NCBI GenBank assembly: GCA_022496205.1
Contig: WTXD01000002.1
Location: 682,001-746,000 of the forward strand
Reading direction: 5' to 3'
From: Gloeopeniophorella convolvens
Lineage: Eukaryota > Basidiomycota > Agaricomycetes > Russulales
DNA length: 64,000 nt
The notes beneath the pieces were generated by a model. The model saw nothing but the letters and a program-made list of their open reading frames with translations. It made no database searches and had not been told where the DNA came from. The position numbers and the translations under genes are program-made. How positions within the stretch are numbered: the stretch's first letter is position 1; each line of letters opens with the position of its first letter. This document shows positions 33,291-44,029 of this stretch, piece after piece.

Positions 33291-36109
33291 ATGTCGGCAA
33301 AGCCTCAAAAGCAGGGCGAGCCCTCGCTCATGGATAGGTTTTACACTTCCAGCGCTGCGTATAACCTCTTCCTCATCCCATGGACCATCGCCGTCAACAC
33401 CTTCTTCCGGGAGATCCGTCCAAGAGGCGCGTACAACATTCCTCGCGACGGACCCGTCATATTCGTTGCTGCCCCGCATCACAACCAAGTATGGAACCAC
33501 GTTCGGCTGCTCCGCGTCCTGCTGACCCCGTGTCTTAGTTCCTGGACCCTGTCCTTCTCGCTATGGAGGTGTACCGCAAGACGCACCGACGCGTTAGCTT
33601 CCTCATCGCAGCCAAGAGCATGAAGCGGAAGGCGATTGGTACCTTCGCCAAACTTATCAATTGCAGTGAGTGCGCCCGTTATTACCCTGTGCTTTACAAT
33701 GGTCTTAACCGTACACAGTCCCTGTCGTCCGCGCCGCGGATGACGCGAAACCGGGAACCGGCAAGATTTGGCTTTCCCCAAATGATTCATGCGTCGTGTT
33801 GGGAGAGGGCACCAAGTTCCTGTCTGAGTTTACGCCTAAGATGCAGATTATGCTTTCCAGAGCAGTTGGCTCCCCCGTGGCTGAGGTCGTCCAGGTGATC
33901 TCGGACACGGAAATGAAGATCAAGCGGGAATTCGGAGGCGAGACCGGAAAGGGGACGAATCGTATTCGGGAGAAGACAGACGAATTGAAAGCCCAGGGCG
34001 TCAACGGTTTGGACTTCAAGCGTCTTCCTTACGTGGACCAGCAAGACACATTCCTTCACGTTTACCAACGACTTACCCAGGGCGCATGCATCGGAATCTT
34101 TCCGGAAGGTGCATTGTCTCACACTTGCAATTTCCGCGATACACGAGACTCAACGGCGTTAAGGTGGCAGCCACGATCGTACTGATCTTCTCCCTTTCAA
34201 AGCCGGGGTCTCCATCATGGCACTAGGCGCTATGGCGAACAACCCTGACGTTAAAGTGAAGGTCGTCCCGGTTGGACTGTCCTATTTCCATGCCCACCGC
34301 TTCCGCTCTCGCGGTGTGATCGAGTTTGGACCTGCTTTGGACGTCCCCGAGGAATTCGTTGAGAAGTTTAAACAGGGAGGTCCCGAGAAACGGGAAGCGG
34401 TGTCCAAGTTCTTGGATTTGGTATACGATGCACTCAAGACCGTCACCATACGGACACCTGACTATGACACTCTCATGGTATGAATCATGCCGTATATTGG
34501 CCGGGCCTTCCCTGACCGTCACACGCAGCTCATCCAAGCCGCACGGCGGCTATATCAACCTCCCGGGATGCTGCCCGGGCAGCACCTGACCTTGAGCCAA
34601 GTAGTCGAGCTGAACAAGCGTTTCGTGAATGGCTACAATCATCTCAAGGACGAGCCTCGTCTCAAAACTCTTCTGAGCAACGTTCTCAAGTACAATCGTC
34701 TTTTGCGAGACTTGGGCTTGCGGGACCATCAGGTGCAGCGAGTTCAGAAGGGCGGCTGGAGAACCCTCAGCTTATTGCTGTACCGTGTTGGGTTGCTAAG
34801 CGTCTGGAGCGTTTTCGCCCTACCTGGTGTGATTCTGAACGGGCCTATCTTCCTATCTGCTTCCATTATGTCGCAGAAGAAAGCAAAAGGTGCGCATCCC
34901 ATACACAGGGATATCCAAGGGAGCGTACGCTGATACTTTCGCAGAGGCACTCGCTGCGTCGGTCGTAAAAATCCATGGTCGCGACGTCATCGCGTCATGG
35001 AAGGTGTTAATATCCCTTGGCGTGACCCCTCTGTTGTACATCTTCTACGCCGCAGTCGCTACCATGATTGCGATCAAGGCGGATGCTCCGTTGAAATGGA
35101 GGCTATGGACCCCATTCCTGACCATGGGTGCACTGCCGGCTATCGGGTATGCGGCACTGAGATTCGGCGAGGCAGGTGTGGACGTGCTCAAGTGAGTTCT
35201 TGCACCTTGTTTGAAACTCGGAAAAGTGATAATTTGTCCAGATCTTTGAGGCCCCTCGTCATGTCTCTCATGCCTGGTCAACGGCCATACCTCGATCGAT
35301 TAAAGGTGATGCGCGAGCAGCTCTCTGACGAGCTGATGGACATTATCAACGAGTTCGGACCCAAGCTCTACGATGACTTTGATAAGGTGAGTGCATGTTA
35401 GCGCCAAGCGGTCTTGGAATTGCACTGACTTTGACATCGATAATAGAACCGTGTGTTGGCTCCCTCCTCTAGTGTCCCGATATCCAGTGGGAAGCCGGGG
35501 CTACGGCAGAGGAAGAGCGGCGCTGCCGCAGTGGAGACCCAGGAAAATTTGCTTGCACACCCCATGGTATGTGCCCGCGCATTCTCGTCATAAAAGAAAG
35601 AAGCTTTACATCGTACCGCACAGAACTGGCTGGACGAGCGTTTGTTCGGATGGAGCCGCAGCGCCGAACGCGGCACAAGTGCCTGGGCCGGTCCGCAACC
35701 CCGAAGTCAAGATATCAGCCGTGCTCCCTCACCAGACGCTTCGGACGATGAGGACACAGGAGATTACGACAACGTTCTGGACCTCCTGCGACCAGTTGAA
35801 GGGCAGCCTACTCCCAGCCGCGCGCGTTCCCGAAGCCAGCATGGCTCTTATGCGGACTTGCAGAAGCTTCGGATGACCGGAAACCCAGGACAACCGCAAG
35901 GGAAACCTGCCATCGCTGCAGCCCAACCCGATGAACCGGACTCGCCCACGGAGGACAGCCTGCACCGGCGCCAGCGCAGGGCCAGTTTATCCGATCGGGT
36001 TGCAGTGGAAAGAATTGGTGCCTTGGACCGTCAGGAGCCGTTCAGGGACTGCACGGACGATATCAACAGCGAAATCCAGCAAAATAAGCCGTCGACGTCT
36101 GACGAATGA
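33291..36109 (+). CDS. SCT1: Glycerol-3-phosphate/dihydroxyacetone-phosphate acyltransferase
   Basis: ER enzyme for the first acylation step of glycerolipid synthesis (SCT1/GPT2 family). ATG 33291. The acyltransferase block I is APHHNQFLD (HX4D), split by an intron. Block III is IGIFPEGGSHDRTDLLPFKA, also split after FPEG. Then come VKVKVVPVGLSYFHAHRFRS and RGVIEFGPALDVPEEFVEKF. The family's inserted segment (LAEVVQVISDTEMKIKREFG type) is present. Two or more C-terminal hydrophobic segments follow (LGVTPLLYIFYAAVATMIAI, WTPFLTMGALPAIGYAALRF). The last about 230 residues are polar with many SP/RxxS sites (RAPSPDASDDEDTGDYDN), like the phosphoregulated tail of yeast Sct1. About 740 residues over roughly a dozen exons. 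Confidence 0.93.
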
Positions 36110-36708
36110 TCTGATTATCCGCGAAAAACACTACGCCATCTTGCTTCCATCAGCTCCTCTCTGTACATCTAAGGCACTGTACATTATGCGATCGCGTGTA
36201 GTTTTAATCAGCCACATAGCCTTGTTGCAGCAACTCATACTTATCAATTGCACGGCGTGAAGGGGCGACCATCTGATTAGCAGTAGCAAGTAGGCGTAGT
36301 GCAAATCCTTCACTTCCGTGCGGTGAGAAGTTCGTCTATTCCTCCGGACCTCACCGGATAGAGTCGGATGTTCTCCTATAAGTCGCTGGATTGGGACGAT
36401 CGCAGTCGGTCGGAGTCCTTGTCTGAACTGCAAAATTGCCGCCTGAGCAGCCTCCGCGCTCGTTGCAGGGCGCCTACAACGGGCGCGCGGAACCAGCGAT
36501 CCACTCCGAAGTAATCTTGGACTCGACATGACAGTATGCACGGAGCGGTCAAAAGTGGTGCGCTTGGCTCAACTGCGTGCATGGGTACAAAATGGAGCTG
36601 ATAATGACGGAGACTAGAACTGCCGGCGCCAGCGGCAGCAGTGGGCCGACTGCACGGCGGTGCGCAGATGAGAACAGGCCATCAGATAAGGGCGGCAACG
36701 ACCAGGGT
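36110..36708. other. Intergenic region, convergent 3' ends
   Basis: About 600 bp between the stops of the acyltransferase (+) and the zinc-ribbon gene (-). Minus-strand open frames show no family features. Nothing identified. Confidence 0.4.
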
Positions 36709-37263
36709 CTATGCTGGCACGCCGCGAACCTCCATGAGAAGGTTTTGCCTGAGGTAGTGCTTGGAGAACTCCATGCCGCAGTTCGTGCACCTTCACGGAA
36801 GCAAAAGCACAGAGGGATAGATGTGTCAGCAGCCCAGGTCATCTCGTCACTCAACCAGGCACGTACTTGAGGTCGCTGATGTCGTTGAAGAACTACAAAG
36901 AACGCACTCAGCCTTGAGACACGTGCGAACGAGCACCGAGGAGCGAGAGGTAGCCCACCTGTATATGCGTGCAGCCACCCTGCTGTGCTTTCCAGTTACC
37001 TAGGGCGGTCTTGCCAAGGTCCATACACCGGATCTCTCGCTTCCAGAAAATGGTCCATTAGAGTGCGCACCATCCCCGCAACACAACGGACAACCTACCG
37101 TGGTTACATGATCGCCTCCGGAAGCGCTGGCCGCCTGTTAATGTCGTCGCAACGAAACACCCATCGCGCAGACTCACGGTGTATGTTCGGTAATGACATA
37201 TAATGGTTTGCCGTACTTGGATCCACATTGTTCGATGAGGAGGTATGGCTCGGTCGAGGTCAT
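36709..37263 (-). CDS. Zinc-ribbon-like miniprotein, five small exons
   Basis: A gene not visible as any single open frame. Five exons, 37178-37263, 37099-37126, 36959-37039, 36863-36912 and 36709-36790, sum to 327 nt, keep one frame throughout and end in a stop, giving 108 residues. Sites: GTGAGT, GTAGGT, GTGGGC and GTGCCT donors; all acceptors end in AG. The protein begins MTSTEPYLLIEQCGSKYGKP. Later come REIRCMDLGKTALGNWKAQQ and GGCTHIQAECVLC, then a Ser/Thr spacer of 10 residues, TCTNCGMEFSKHYLRQNLL and a short tail. CxxC, 12 residues, CxxC plus nearby His/Cys suggests one structural zinc site. I recognise no named family. The coherent frame across five exons is the main support. Confidence 0.7.
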
Positions 37264-37617
37264 GAAAGGTAGGTGGGTTGCTCAGGCAGTGGCGGTAGCG
37301 CTCCAACACCAAAGCGGCATGTCCGATTGCCCATGATATGACTGAGCGCTGGCGATACAATGATGATTGACATTCTTTCGCACCGAACTTCTGCGGCGCC
37401 AGCGCCACTCGACGATAAGGCGATCCCATGTGAACACATGACTTGGCCGGAACCCAACCATATGTTGCATGGTGAAACGACCGTCACTCGCCGGCACGCG
37501 ACTAGCTGCCCTCTTGGCTAGCCTCAAGTTTACGGCACTACAGAAACCCTTCGAACCGTGTTGGTACAGCCCGAATTAGGTTAGAGAGGCCGTGCAGCGT
37601 CCGAACAGGCTATATTG
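37264..37617. other. Intergenic region between MAP1 3' end and the zinc-ribbon gene
   Basis: About 350 bp, upstream of the minus-strand miniprotein gene. Open frames of 75-81 residues on the minus strand look non-coding. Nothing defined. Confidence 0.4.
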
Positions 37618-39453
37618 CTACAAATCCCGTGGCTTCCCAGCGGTCAGAACCTCAACGCCCGTCTCCGTGATCCTGAAAGCAACTTCAGCGCTGGCACTCC
37701 TAGGGAATGACACACGTACAGCAGTGTTTCTTCAAATTGGGCACTTCGCTTCCCATCCATGGTCGTCGCGGTCCAGTTATCAGGCCAATGAACCTCATCC
37801 CAGTTGCCTCCCAAATTGATCATCTGCAATGCAAAGTCAGAAAACTTCCTCGCTCGCAACAAATGATTCAATCTACCGGTTCGATAGTGAAGCACTAACG
37901 GAACGTGAGCTACCAGATTTCTCTGAGGCACCGAAACACGTACCATGCCCGGCTTCATGGTGCCAATGGCCTTGTTCTTCGAATAATGCGGTACATTAGG
38001 GGCGCAGTGGAAAAGATCGTTGATCCCGTGGCCGGTGTACGTCCGGACGGATGAGCATCCATTTGCCCGGGCTATGGGCTCACTAGTGGTTTCTGAGGTC
38101 GGTATCCAGCGAGTGCCCTTAGTTCCTGACTCACATGACCTTTCCTATGTCTCGAATCAGTGCGCCCGGCTTGCAGATCTTGATCGACTCGTCAAGACAC
38201 TTCCTCGCCGTCCGAATGAGCCGCGCTGAGTCTTCGTCTATTTGCCCCACTGGATACGTTTCGTTCAGATCACCGTGGAAGCCTAACGTCTCCAGTGTTA
38301 TTCAGCGCTAACGATAAGGGCGGTGCCTTACCTTCATAGTACAAGGTCACATCTTGAGGGAGAAGTGAGATGAAAAAGAAGGCGCCCGGACGAATGTCAG
38401 GACTAACCTATGTTTATTATATCCCCTTCTTCGAGTATTCTTCGGTCGGGAATGCCGTGGCAAATCACCTCGTTGATTGAGCTGTGATGATACCTGAATC
38501 CAACTCCCGAAATGCAGGCGAAAGGTACTCACGTACAAACCGATTTGGGGAAGTGTCGATAGCCCAAAGGCGACGGATATGCGTTGCGCTCAATACACGC
38601 TTGGTGCACGACGGCATCTATCTCATCCGTCGTGATACCTGGGCGAATATGAGACGCGGCGATGTCGAGGACTTCCCGGGCCAGCTGCATGGTGTACAGG
38701 TCAATTCAGGAACAACGAGGACCCCACAAGTAGTGCGGTGCCTGTGGAGAACGATCGTGTGCTTACCTTGCAAACAGTCCTCATCTTTTCCTGCTCTTCC
38801 GTGCTCAAGATGCGGGGCGGTTGCCCGGCACGTCTGCTCTCAGACGTAGGAATTCCTATAGAAGTGCACGATGGTCAGGAATAGCTCCACGAACTCCCAA
38901 TTGCAAGGTGGGCCGACCATCTTCCGCATAGTCAGGTCGAGGTATATGATCCGGTAGGACTCTCTTGGGTGACAGAGGGTAAGAGGGACGCAACGGGCCA
39001 GAGAAGCCGAAGTTGGGGAAAGGGTTGAACGTGCCGTCTGTTCGAGGTGTCAAGAGTTGACCTTTTGCGTGAGATCATAACGTACTCGCACTCAGAGAGG
39101 CATCATCATGCGGTTTAGCGATCTCGTGTATGACTTTATGTGTTTTCTGTAGACCAGGACGTGTAAGAGCTAACACATGAATCTATCGGCTGCGCTGACC
39201 CCTTCCCATTCGGACCCCATAGTGGTGAGCTTCAACACTGTGTAAGGCCATAACGGACTCACATCCAGCCTTGAAACACTCTTGCCCGCAGAAGAAGGAA
39301 CCCTTGATCCCAAGCCTACAGATCCTCTCAAAAATCAAATCACCGTAGAAAGCACACCGAAGCTTACTTGTGACAGGTGGGACATTCGAGGCGAGACGGG
39401 GGGTGACCGTTCGAGCAATTTGAGCTCTGGCAAAGAACTTCCGCTGTGTTCAT
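37618..39453 (-). CDS. MAP1: Methionine aminopeptidase 1
   Basis: Cobalt/manganese or zinc-dependent peptidase that removes initiator Met on the ribosome. ATG 39453. The N-terminal MYND-like/Zn finger reads [40 protein letters not shown], split by an intron after CHK. The linker has [20 protein letters not shown] and [15 protein letters not shown]. Catalytic-domain segments on the minus strand include [40 protein letters not shown] (near 38500), [40 protein letters not shown] and [20 protein letters not shown]. The last exon gives [19 protein letters not shown]. Exon edges inside the catalytic domain were not all fixed. Some short introns lie every 50-150 nt. Confidence 0.92.
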
Positions 39454-40149
39454 GGGGAGTAAGACCGTTTACAAGAAAAACCCGCGGGAGTAGACTGCAG
39501 ACACGTTCCTCGGCCGCCGCAACACTATCGTCGACGCGACCGGCCGTCCGGCCCGGGATCGGCACCCACTTTGTTGCTGAAGAAATGCAAAGCTTGGCTA
39601 CAAAGTAGCGCATCAAGCGCGGTCTACGAGATTAATGGCAGTCCAGCAGTGATGTCAAGTAAGTAAAGGTGCGGAATTATTGTGAGAGCTGCAGAAGGTA
39701 TTATAGTATGGGAAGTTGTGATACAAAGCATAGGACGAACGACAAAATTGCTGGGAATACATACATAAGAACAACGGTGGAAGCAATTAGAAAGAAAAGA
39801 AGGATAATGCGACAAGGATGATGCAAACTATACCGATAACAGAGTGTGTGAGGACAGCGACATAAATACGCATGGGTTGCCTCTAGCGTGATTATAAGTC
39901 TGGAGGAATCGTGTGATACTAGGGGAAGTGGGGAGACGACGGAGAGAAATTAAAGGGTGGTCCATATAGAGAAATGAATAGGGTTTGATTTTACGAGAAG
40001 CAGTGCTGCGTAACAGCGAGAGGAAGCGGGTCTTCGAAGCATAATAGTTGCCTCGTGGAAAAGACGCGTCGGCCCCGTTTTGATGTCATCCTGTCAACCC
40101 GCCCTCACCTCGCGGACGAAGTCGACAAGGGTTCTTGCCCCGACGTGCA
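39454..40149. other. Intergenic region upstream of MAP1
   Basis: About 700 bp between MAP1 (reading left) and the 3' end of the unknown minus-strand gene. A/T-richer than its surroundings around 39600-40000, with no open frame worth naming. Confidence 0.4.
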
Positions 40150-40755
40150 TCACCGGACGCGCTCGAGCTTGAAGGATGTTCGCTTGTCCCCAGCGGCGCG
40201 GAATAATGCGCGGAATTGTGGCACACCGAATATCCTGACTAGCTCAGCTTCATGGGTTGATACCCATTCCACTGGAGGAAGTCCGCGAGTAGTGCGATAT
40301 GTTCCCTCTCCCGGAACGTGTTCTTCCTTGACGAGAAGGAAGACCCCAGTGAGGAGACATTGCAGGAGATGGAGTAAGTCTGCGATTGGTGGGACGGAGT
40401 GGCGCAGGTACGGGAACACAGCGCCGTGGAAAGCCATCTCCCACTGCACTCGCCTGTCGGGGTTGAACAGAGACGAAGCATGCATGGGGACTTGCAGGCG
40501 GAAGACGGGCGAGCGGGGAAGACTTGAAGGGGGGTGACATTCAATGGAGAAGAGCATCCTATCGTCAGCGGGGCGGGTGTCCCGCCACCCGTGTTGCTGG
40601 ACGAGCTGGTTGCGGATAGACTGCAACCATCTGCGTGCCCGCGCATAGTTGACACCAATGGCGTCTGCGCTGACCAAAGGGATGCCTGTTCGCCTTGACC
40701 ACTCGTGCATATTGGGCACGTCGCTTGAAAAAACCACTTCCGGAGGCGACGCCAT
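40150..40755 (-). CDS. Unknown protein of about 200 residues
   Basis: Single-exon frame with the likely start at ATG 40755 (MASPPEVVFSSDVPNMHEWS); the frame is open for another 65 residues upstream, but a TATAAATA box 68 bp before this ATG argues for it. I recognise no domain. The sequence has the look of a folded protein: RTGIPLVSADAIGVNYARAR, RWLQSIRNQLVQQHGW, ECHPPSSLPRSPVFRLQVPM and VQWEMAFHGAVFPYLRHSVP. It ends in a basic tail (KRTSFKLERVR). No membrane span or signal peptide is evident. Whether it is truly expressed cannot be said from sequence alone. Confidence 0.5.
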   Translation of the reverse strand: MASPPEVVFSSDVPNMHEWSRRTGIPLVSADAIGVNYARARRWLQSIRNQLVQQHGWRDTRPADDRMLFSIECHPPSSLPRSPVFRLQVPMHASSLFNPDRRVQWEMAFHGAVFPYLRHSVPPIADLLHLLQCLLTGVFLLVKEEHVPGEGTYRTTRGLPPVEWVSTHEAELVRIFGVPQFRALFRAAGDKRTSFKLERVR

Positions 40756-40822
40756 TAGGGGGTTTTCGTGTGTTGAAGAGATACAGTGACTGTTAGTTAG
40801 GCCGGGCGTTAGAAAAGGTTGA

Positions 40823-40830
40823 TATTTATA
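40823..40830 (-). promoter_or_regulatory. TATA box upstream of the unknown gene at 40755
   Basis: TATAAATA on the minus strand (plus-strand tatttata), 68-75 bp before the ATG at 40755. It is one of the best TATA matches in the window. Confidence 0.55.
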
Positions 40831-41824
40831 CGGGATGGTGTGGCTTACCGGAGGGTTCAAGCGTGGTGATTCGGCGATCCCAGAAAGGCCGAGAGAGAGT
40901 CCAAGGCAAAAAGCGGGAGAAACACGCCTTGGAGGGCAGGATGATGGCAAAAAAAGCGAAAGACAGCGAAGAGGTACGAGTTATATGAGGAGGATGAGGG
41001 AGACGAGCATAACCAGTTATGAAATTTGCGGCAGGATATGCGGCGAGCTGAGGGCAACGGGGCGGGCGGTAGCAACCGGTTGTGGCAAGGCGGCATCTGA
41101 GGCGTCTGGATGCGGCCGACATGGAACGTGTTTCGACGACGGCGTTCCTTTCGCAGATTCGCCCGGACGGCCGCCCTCCACACGCCATTTTGTCCGTTTT
41201 CCCGCGCGAGGGGATGCCCTCCTCCCGCCCCCAGCGCCCCTGCCCTCGTCAGCGAGTGAGCCAGAGCTTGGCCACTGTGTGCTCACCGCCGCGCCGCGTC
41301 GCTGCGTCGATAGCTGACCGCCATTGTCGACGTCGCATGTCCCGCCACGGCACGACCCTGACGCGGATCTGTCCGCCACCGCCGCCAACCATTTTTCATT
41401 CCAAATTCGTGTGCGCCCGTCCAAATCGAGCCGTCCATCCCCGTTCCTGGCCCATTATCGCACCCAACAACTTCGCTTAAACTCGCTCTTATTCCCAACT
41501 GGCAAAGCCTGGTTCGCTCCTCCCGATCTCACGGCTCCCTCGCAACCTCCAAGCTTGTCTCCCGGTTTCCAGGGACCCCAGCGCAAGCCATGGCGCCCAT
41601 GGCGTAAGCATCACTCTTACTACAAGTCTACAACTGTGCACCTCGAGCGGGCAAAGGAGGGTACCCTTCCACTGTGCACGGCCCATGCATTGAAAGCATC
41701 GGTCTCAATGTGACCAGAGGCCAGACTCAGAGCATGCAGGATAGGGCATGTACGTCGGATTGAACATTCAAGTGCATCTGGCATTGCCCTCGAAGCGAAG
41801 AACATAAGCGGCGCGAATCATCCG

Positions 41825-41832
41825 TGACGTCA
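41825..41832. promoter_or_regulatory. CRE/ATF palindrome TGACGTCA
   Basis: A perfect 8-bp CREB/ATF-type bZIP site in a gene-free stretch. It is about 690 bp upstream of the eIF2B alpha ATG and adjacent to a small ATG frame. One such 8-mer per roughly 65 kb is expected by chance, so this is only a candidate. Confidence 0.25.
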
Positions 41833-42524
41833 TCATGGATGAGGCTCCCAAGCAAGGCGTCACCACCATGCCCAACCCAGTGCACCTCGGCGTCCAGTCG
41901 CCATTAGACCCGCAGGCCGCCCAGACGCATCCATCACACCGCTGAACACCGAAGTGGTGAGCGCTGTTCCAATCGCATGAGTGCTAGGGCTGGGGTTTGG
42001 GGTGAGCCTCGAGGCGGGTGCCAGGGTAGGGTAGGGCTGCTTGAGTCGACACACTGAGTGGTTTGTGAGAGTTGTATCGTATATCTGTACATCCCGTCGT
42101 TGATACTGCTATAAATTCTCAGTTCGCATGGTGGCCTGGCGTTGCATCAGGGGCTCTAATGAATGTTCGGAAGCTGCGTGTTTCCCAAGAATTTCCCCAA
42201 AAGGGTGCCTCTCAAGAGCCGCTTGCTGAATGCTAATTCGTCAAAGCCGTGGGCCTGCCGTGACCAGGTTCTGTGAAGTTCAGATAGGACTGACTGCCTG
42301 CGAGGAGTGAGAATTTCAAGGACCAATGCTCCGCCAAAAGGAGGACCAAAATGCGGGGGCAGTACATTTCCTGCTAAACCGGGCCGGAAACATCCGCCAC
42401 GATCCGTTGTGGCGATGCGGCGATGCCGCCACAGACAGACTCCTCGATTTCGATTTCGAGCAAGTGCCAGTCGTGCCTTCCCTGCTCTCGACTACCCCCT
42501 TGTCACACACCATAGCCAGGGTAA

Positions 42525-44029
42525 ATGACTGCGATTCATTCGAACTTGATTGACGTCGCTCCGAGCCGCTCGCAGAGCGGCATCCTCGTGAAAAACGAGG
42601 GTGCGAGCCAACCCTCCTTCGACATCTATGAAGCGTATCAACGTGCTCTCGCCGACGATGACGTGTGTTCATTAGCTCTCTGGAACCGGAACTCGGACCT
42701 TATACCGCTGTTCAGGTATCTCCCCCCCTTGCCGCGATATTGTCTCTTACGGAGCTCATTACCCATTCAGATGGTGAGTCGAATCTTCTATCGCAGTGCT
42801 GATGCCTTACCGCTTTTGCATCAGCGGGAACCATGTTCGAGCTTGTTAAAGCGCTGAACGATGGCGCCGAAGCCTTGAAGCAACATGTACCCAACCCGAT
42901 AGGTCTCACGGCTGGGTGTGAACTCTTCATCGGCTTCGTGACATTATTTCCACACGAATCGGCGGTGAGTAGACGCACAGTCCTGATCGACGTGTCCGCT
43001 AAATCGGTTTGTCTCTGTATGGAAGAATTTTTCGGAACTCAAGAGGGAAATCGTCCGTCAGGGCAAGAACTACACATCCGATGCTATCAAGTTTCGTTCT
43101 AAGATAGCCGAACTTACGCTTGGATTCATCAAGGATGACTCAGTTGTACGTTTCTGCGCCGCGCCTTGCACCCACCGTGTCTTGGTGGAGCTGAAGCGTC
43201 ACAGATACTTACACACTCCTATTCGAGAGTTGTCACGCAAGCCCTTCTCCATGCGCATACCCGTAAACGCATCTCGGTCTATGTAACAGAAGCTCGCCCA
43301 CGCGGTCTCGGGTACGCTTTTGTCACACCTTCAGTGGCGCACATACGCATCTTTTCACAGTCTCAAGACCTACGACACGCTGACGGCAGCCGGTATTCCT
43401 TGCACTGTAGTCTTGGACTCCGCCGTTGCGTATGTTATGGATAAAGTCGACTTCGTCCTCGTTGGCTCGGAAGCAGTCGTCGAAAGTGGAGGGCTGATTA
43501 ATGCCGTGGGGAGTAATCAAATGGCAATCATCGCGAAGGCGGAAAACAAACCATTCTACGCATTAGCAGAAAGGTGCCTTCTCTATGATCCCTTTGCAAG
43601 CAACGTGCTGATTACCTCTAGCTACAAGTTTCACCGGCTGTTCCCGCTATCCCAATACGACCTGCCCACTCACAACTCAAAAATCCTTTCCTTTTCTCAA
43701 CCAATAAACAGCACAGGCCCGGGTCAGCGCCGACCGCCCTTGTCACCGACGGAATCCCAGGACGGCAACGAAGTCGCCGACGAGCGTGCCCCGGGTTCCG
43801 CGCGACCCTTCAAAGCACCTTCACAATGGACCATGACCCCGGAGCAGATCAACACCAACCCCGACGTTGACTATACCAGGTTTGGCCGCTTTTTCCGTAC
43901 CGCTCTGCTCCATCAACTGACGCTATCATCGGCAGGCCGGACTTGATCTCCCTTGTATTTTCGGATGTAGGAGTTCTGACACCAGAAGGGGTTAGCCAGT
44001 ACCTAGTGGGAATGTTCGCTGGGCTGTAA
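42525..44029 (+). CDS. GCN3: Translation initiation factor eIF2B subunit alpha
   Basis: Regulatory subunit of the eIF2 guanine-nucleotide exchange factor; senses eIF2 phosphorylation. ATG 42525 gives about 25 family-unlike residues before [15 protein letters not shown], which aligns with the first GCN3 helix. Then [110 protein letters not shown] and [20 protein letters not shown]. The C-terminus is [20 protein letters not shown] and ends MFAGL. A Pro/Ser-rich insert of roughly 60 residues (43700-43850) before [13 protein letters not shown] is longer than in yeast. The first intron needs a weak GTTCAT donor (42667-42715) to keep frame and family spacing. Confidence 0.91.

Larger units (their letters stand above)
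40756..42524. other. Intergenic region of about 1.8 kb
   Basis: Between the unknown minus-strand gene and eIF2B alpha (+). The part from 41050 to 41600 is very C/G-rich and open in several frames on both strands; the longest plus frame lacks an ATG start. A palindromic CRE, TGACGTCA, sits at 41825-41832, directly followed by a 36-codon ATG frame (41835-41945). No convincing gene. Confidence 0.35.

Noticed and set aside
36990..37010. A 20-nt intron (GTAACT...CAGCAG) in the zinc-ribbon gene
   Set aside because: Too short for splicing; reading through keeps the frame and gives a coherent protein.
41017..41713. Overlapping open frames on both strands, up to 135 codons
   Set aside because: High GC content keeps all frames open; the best plus frame has no ATG start and no family resemblance.
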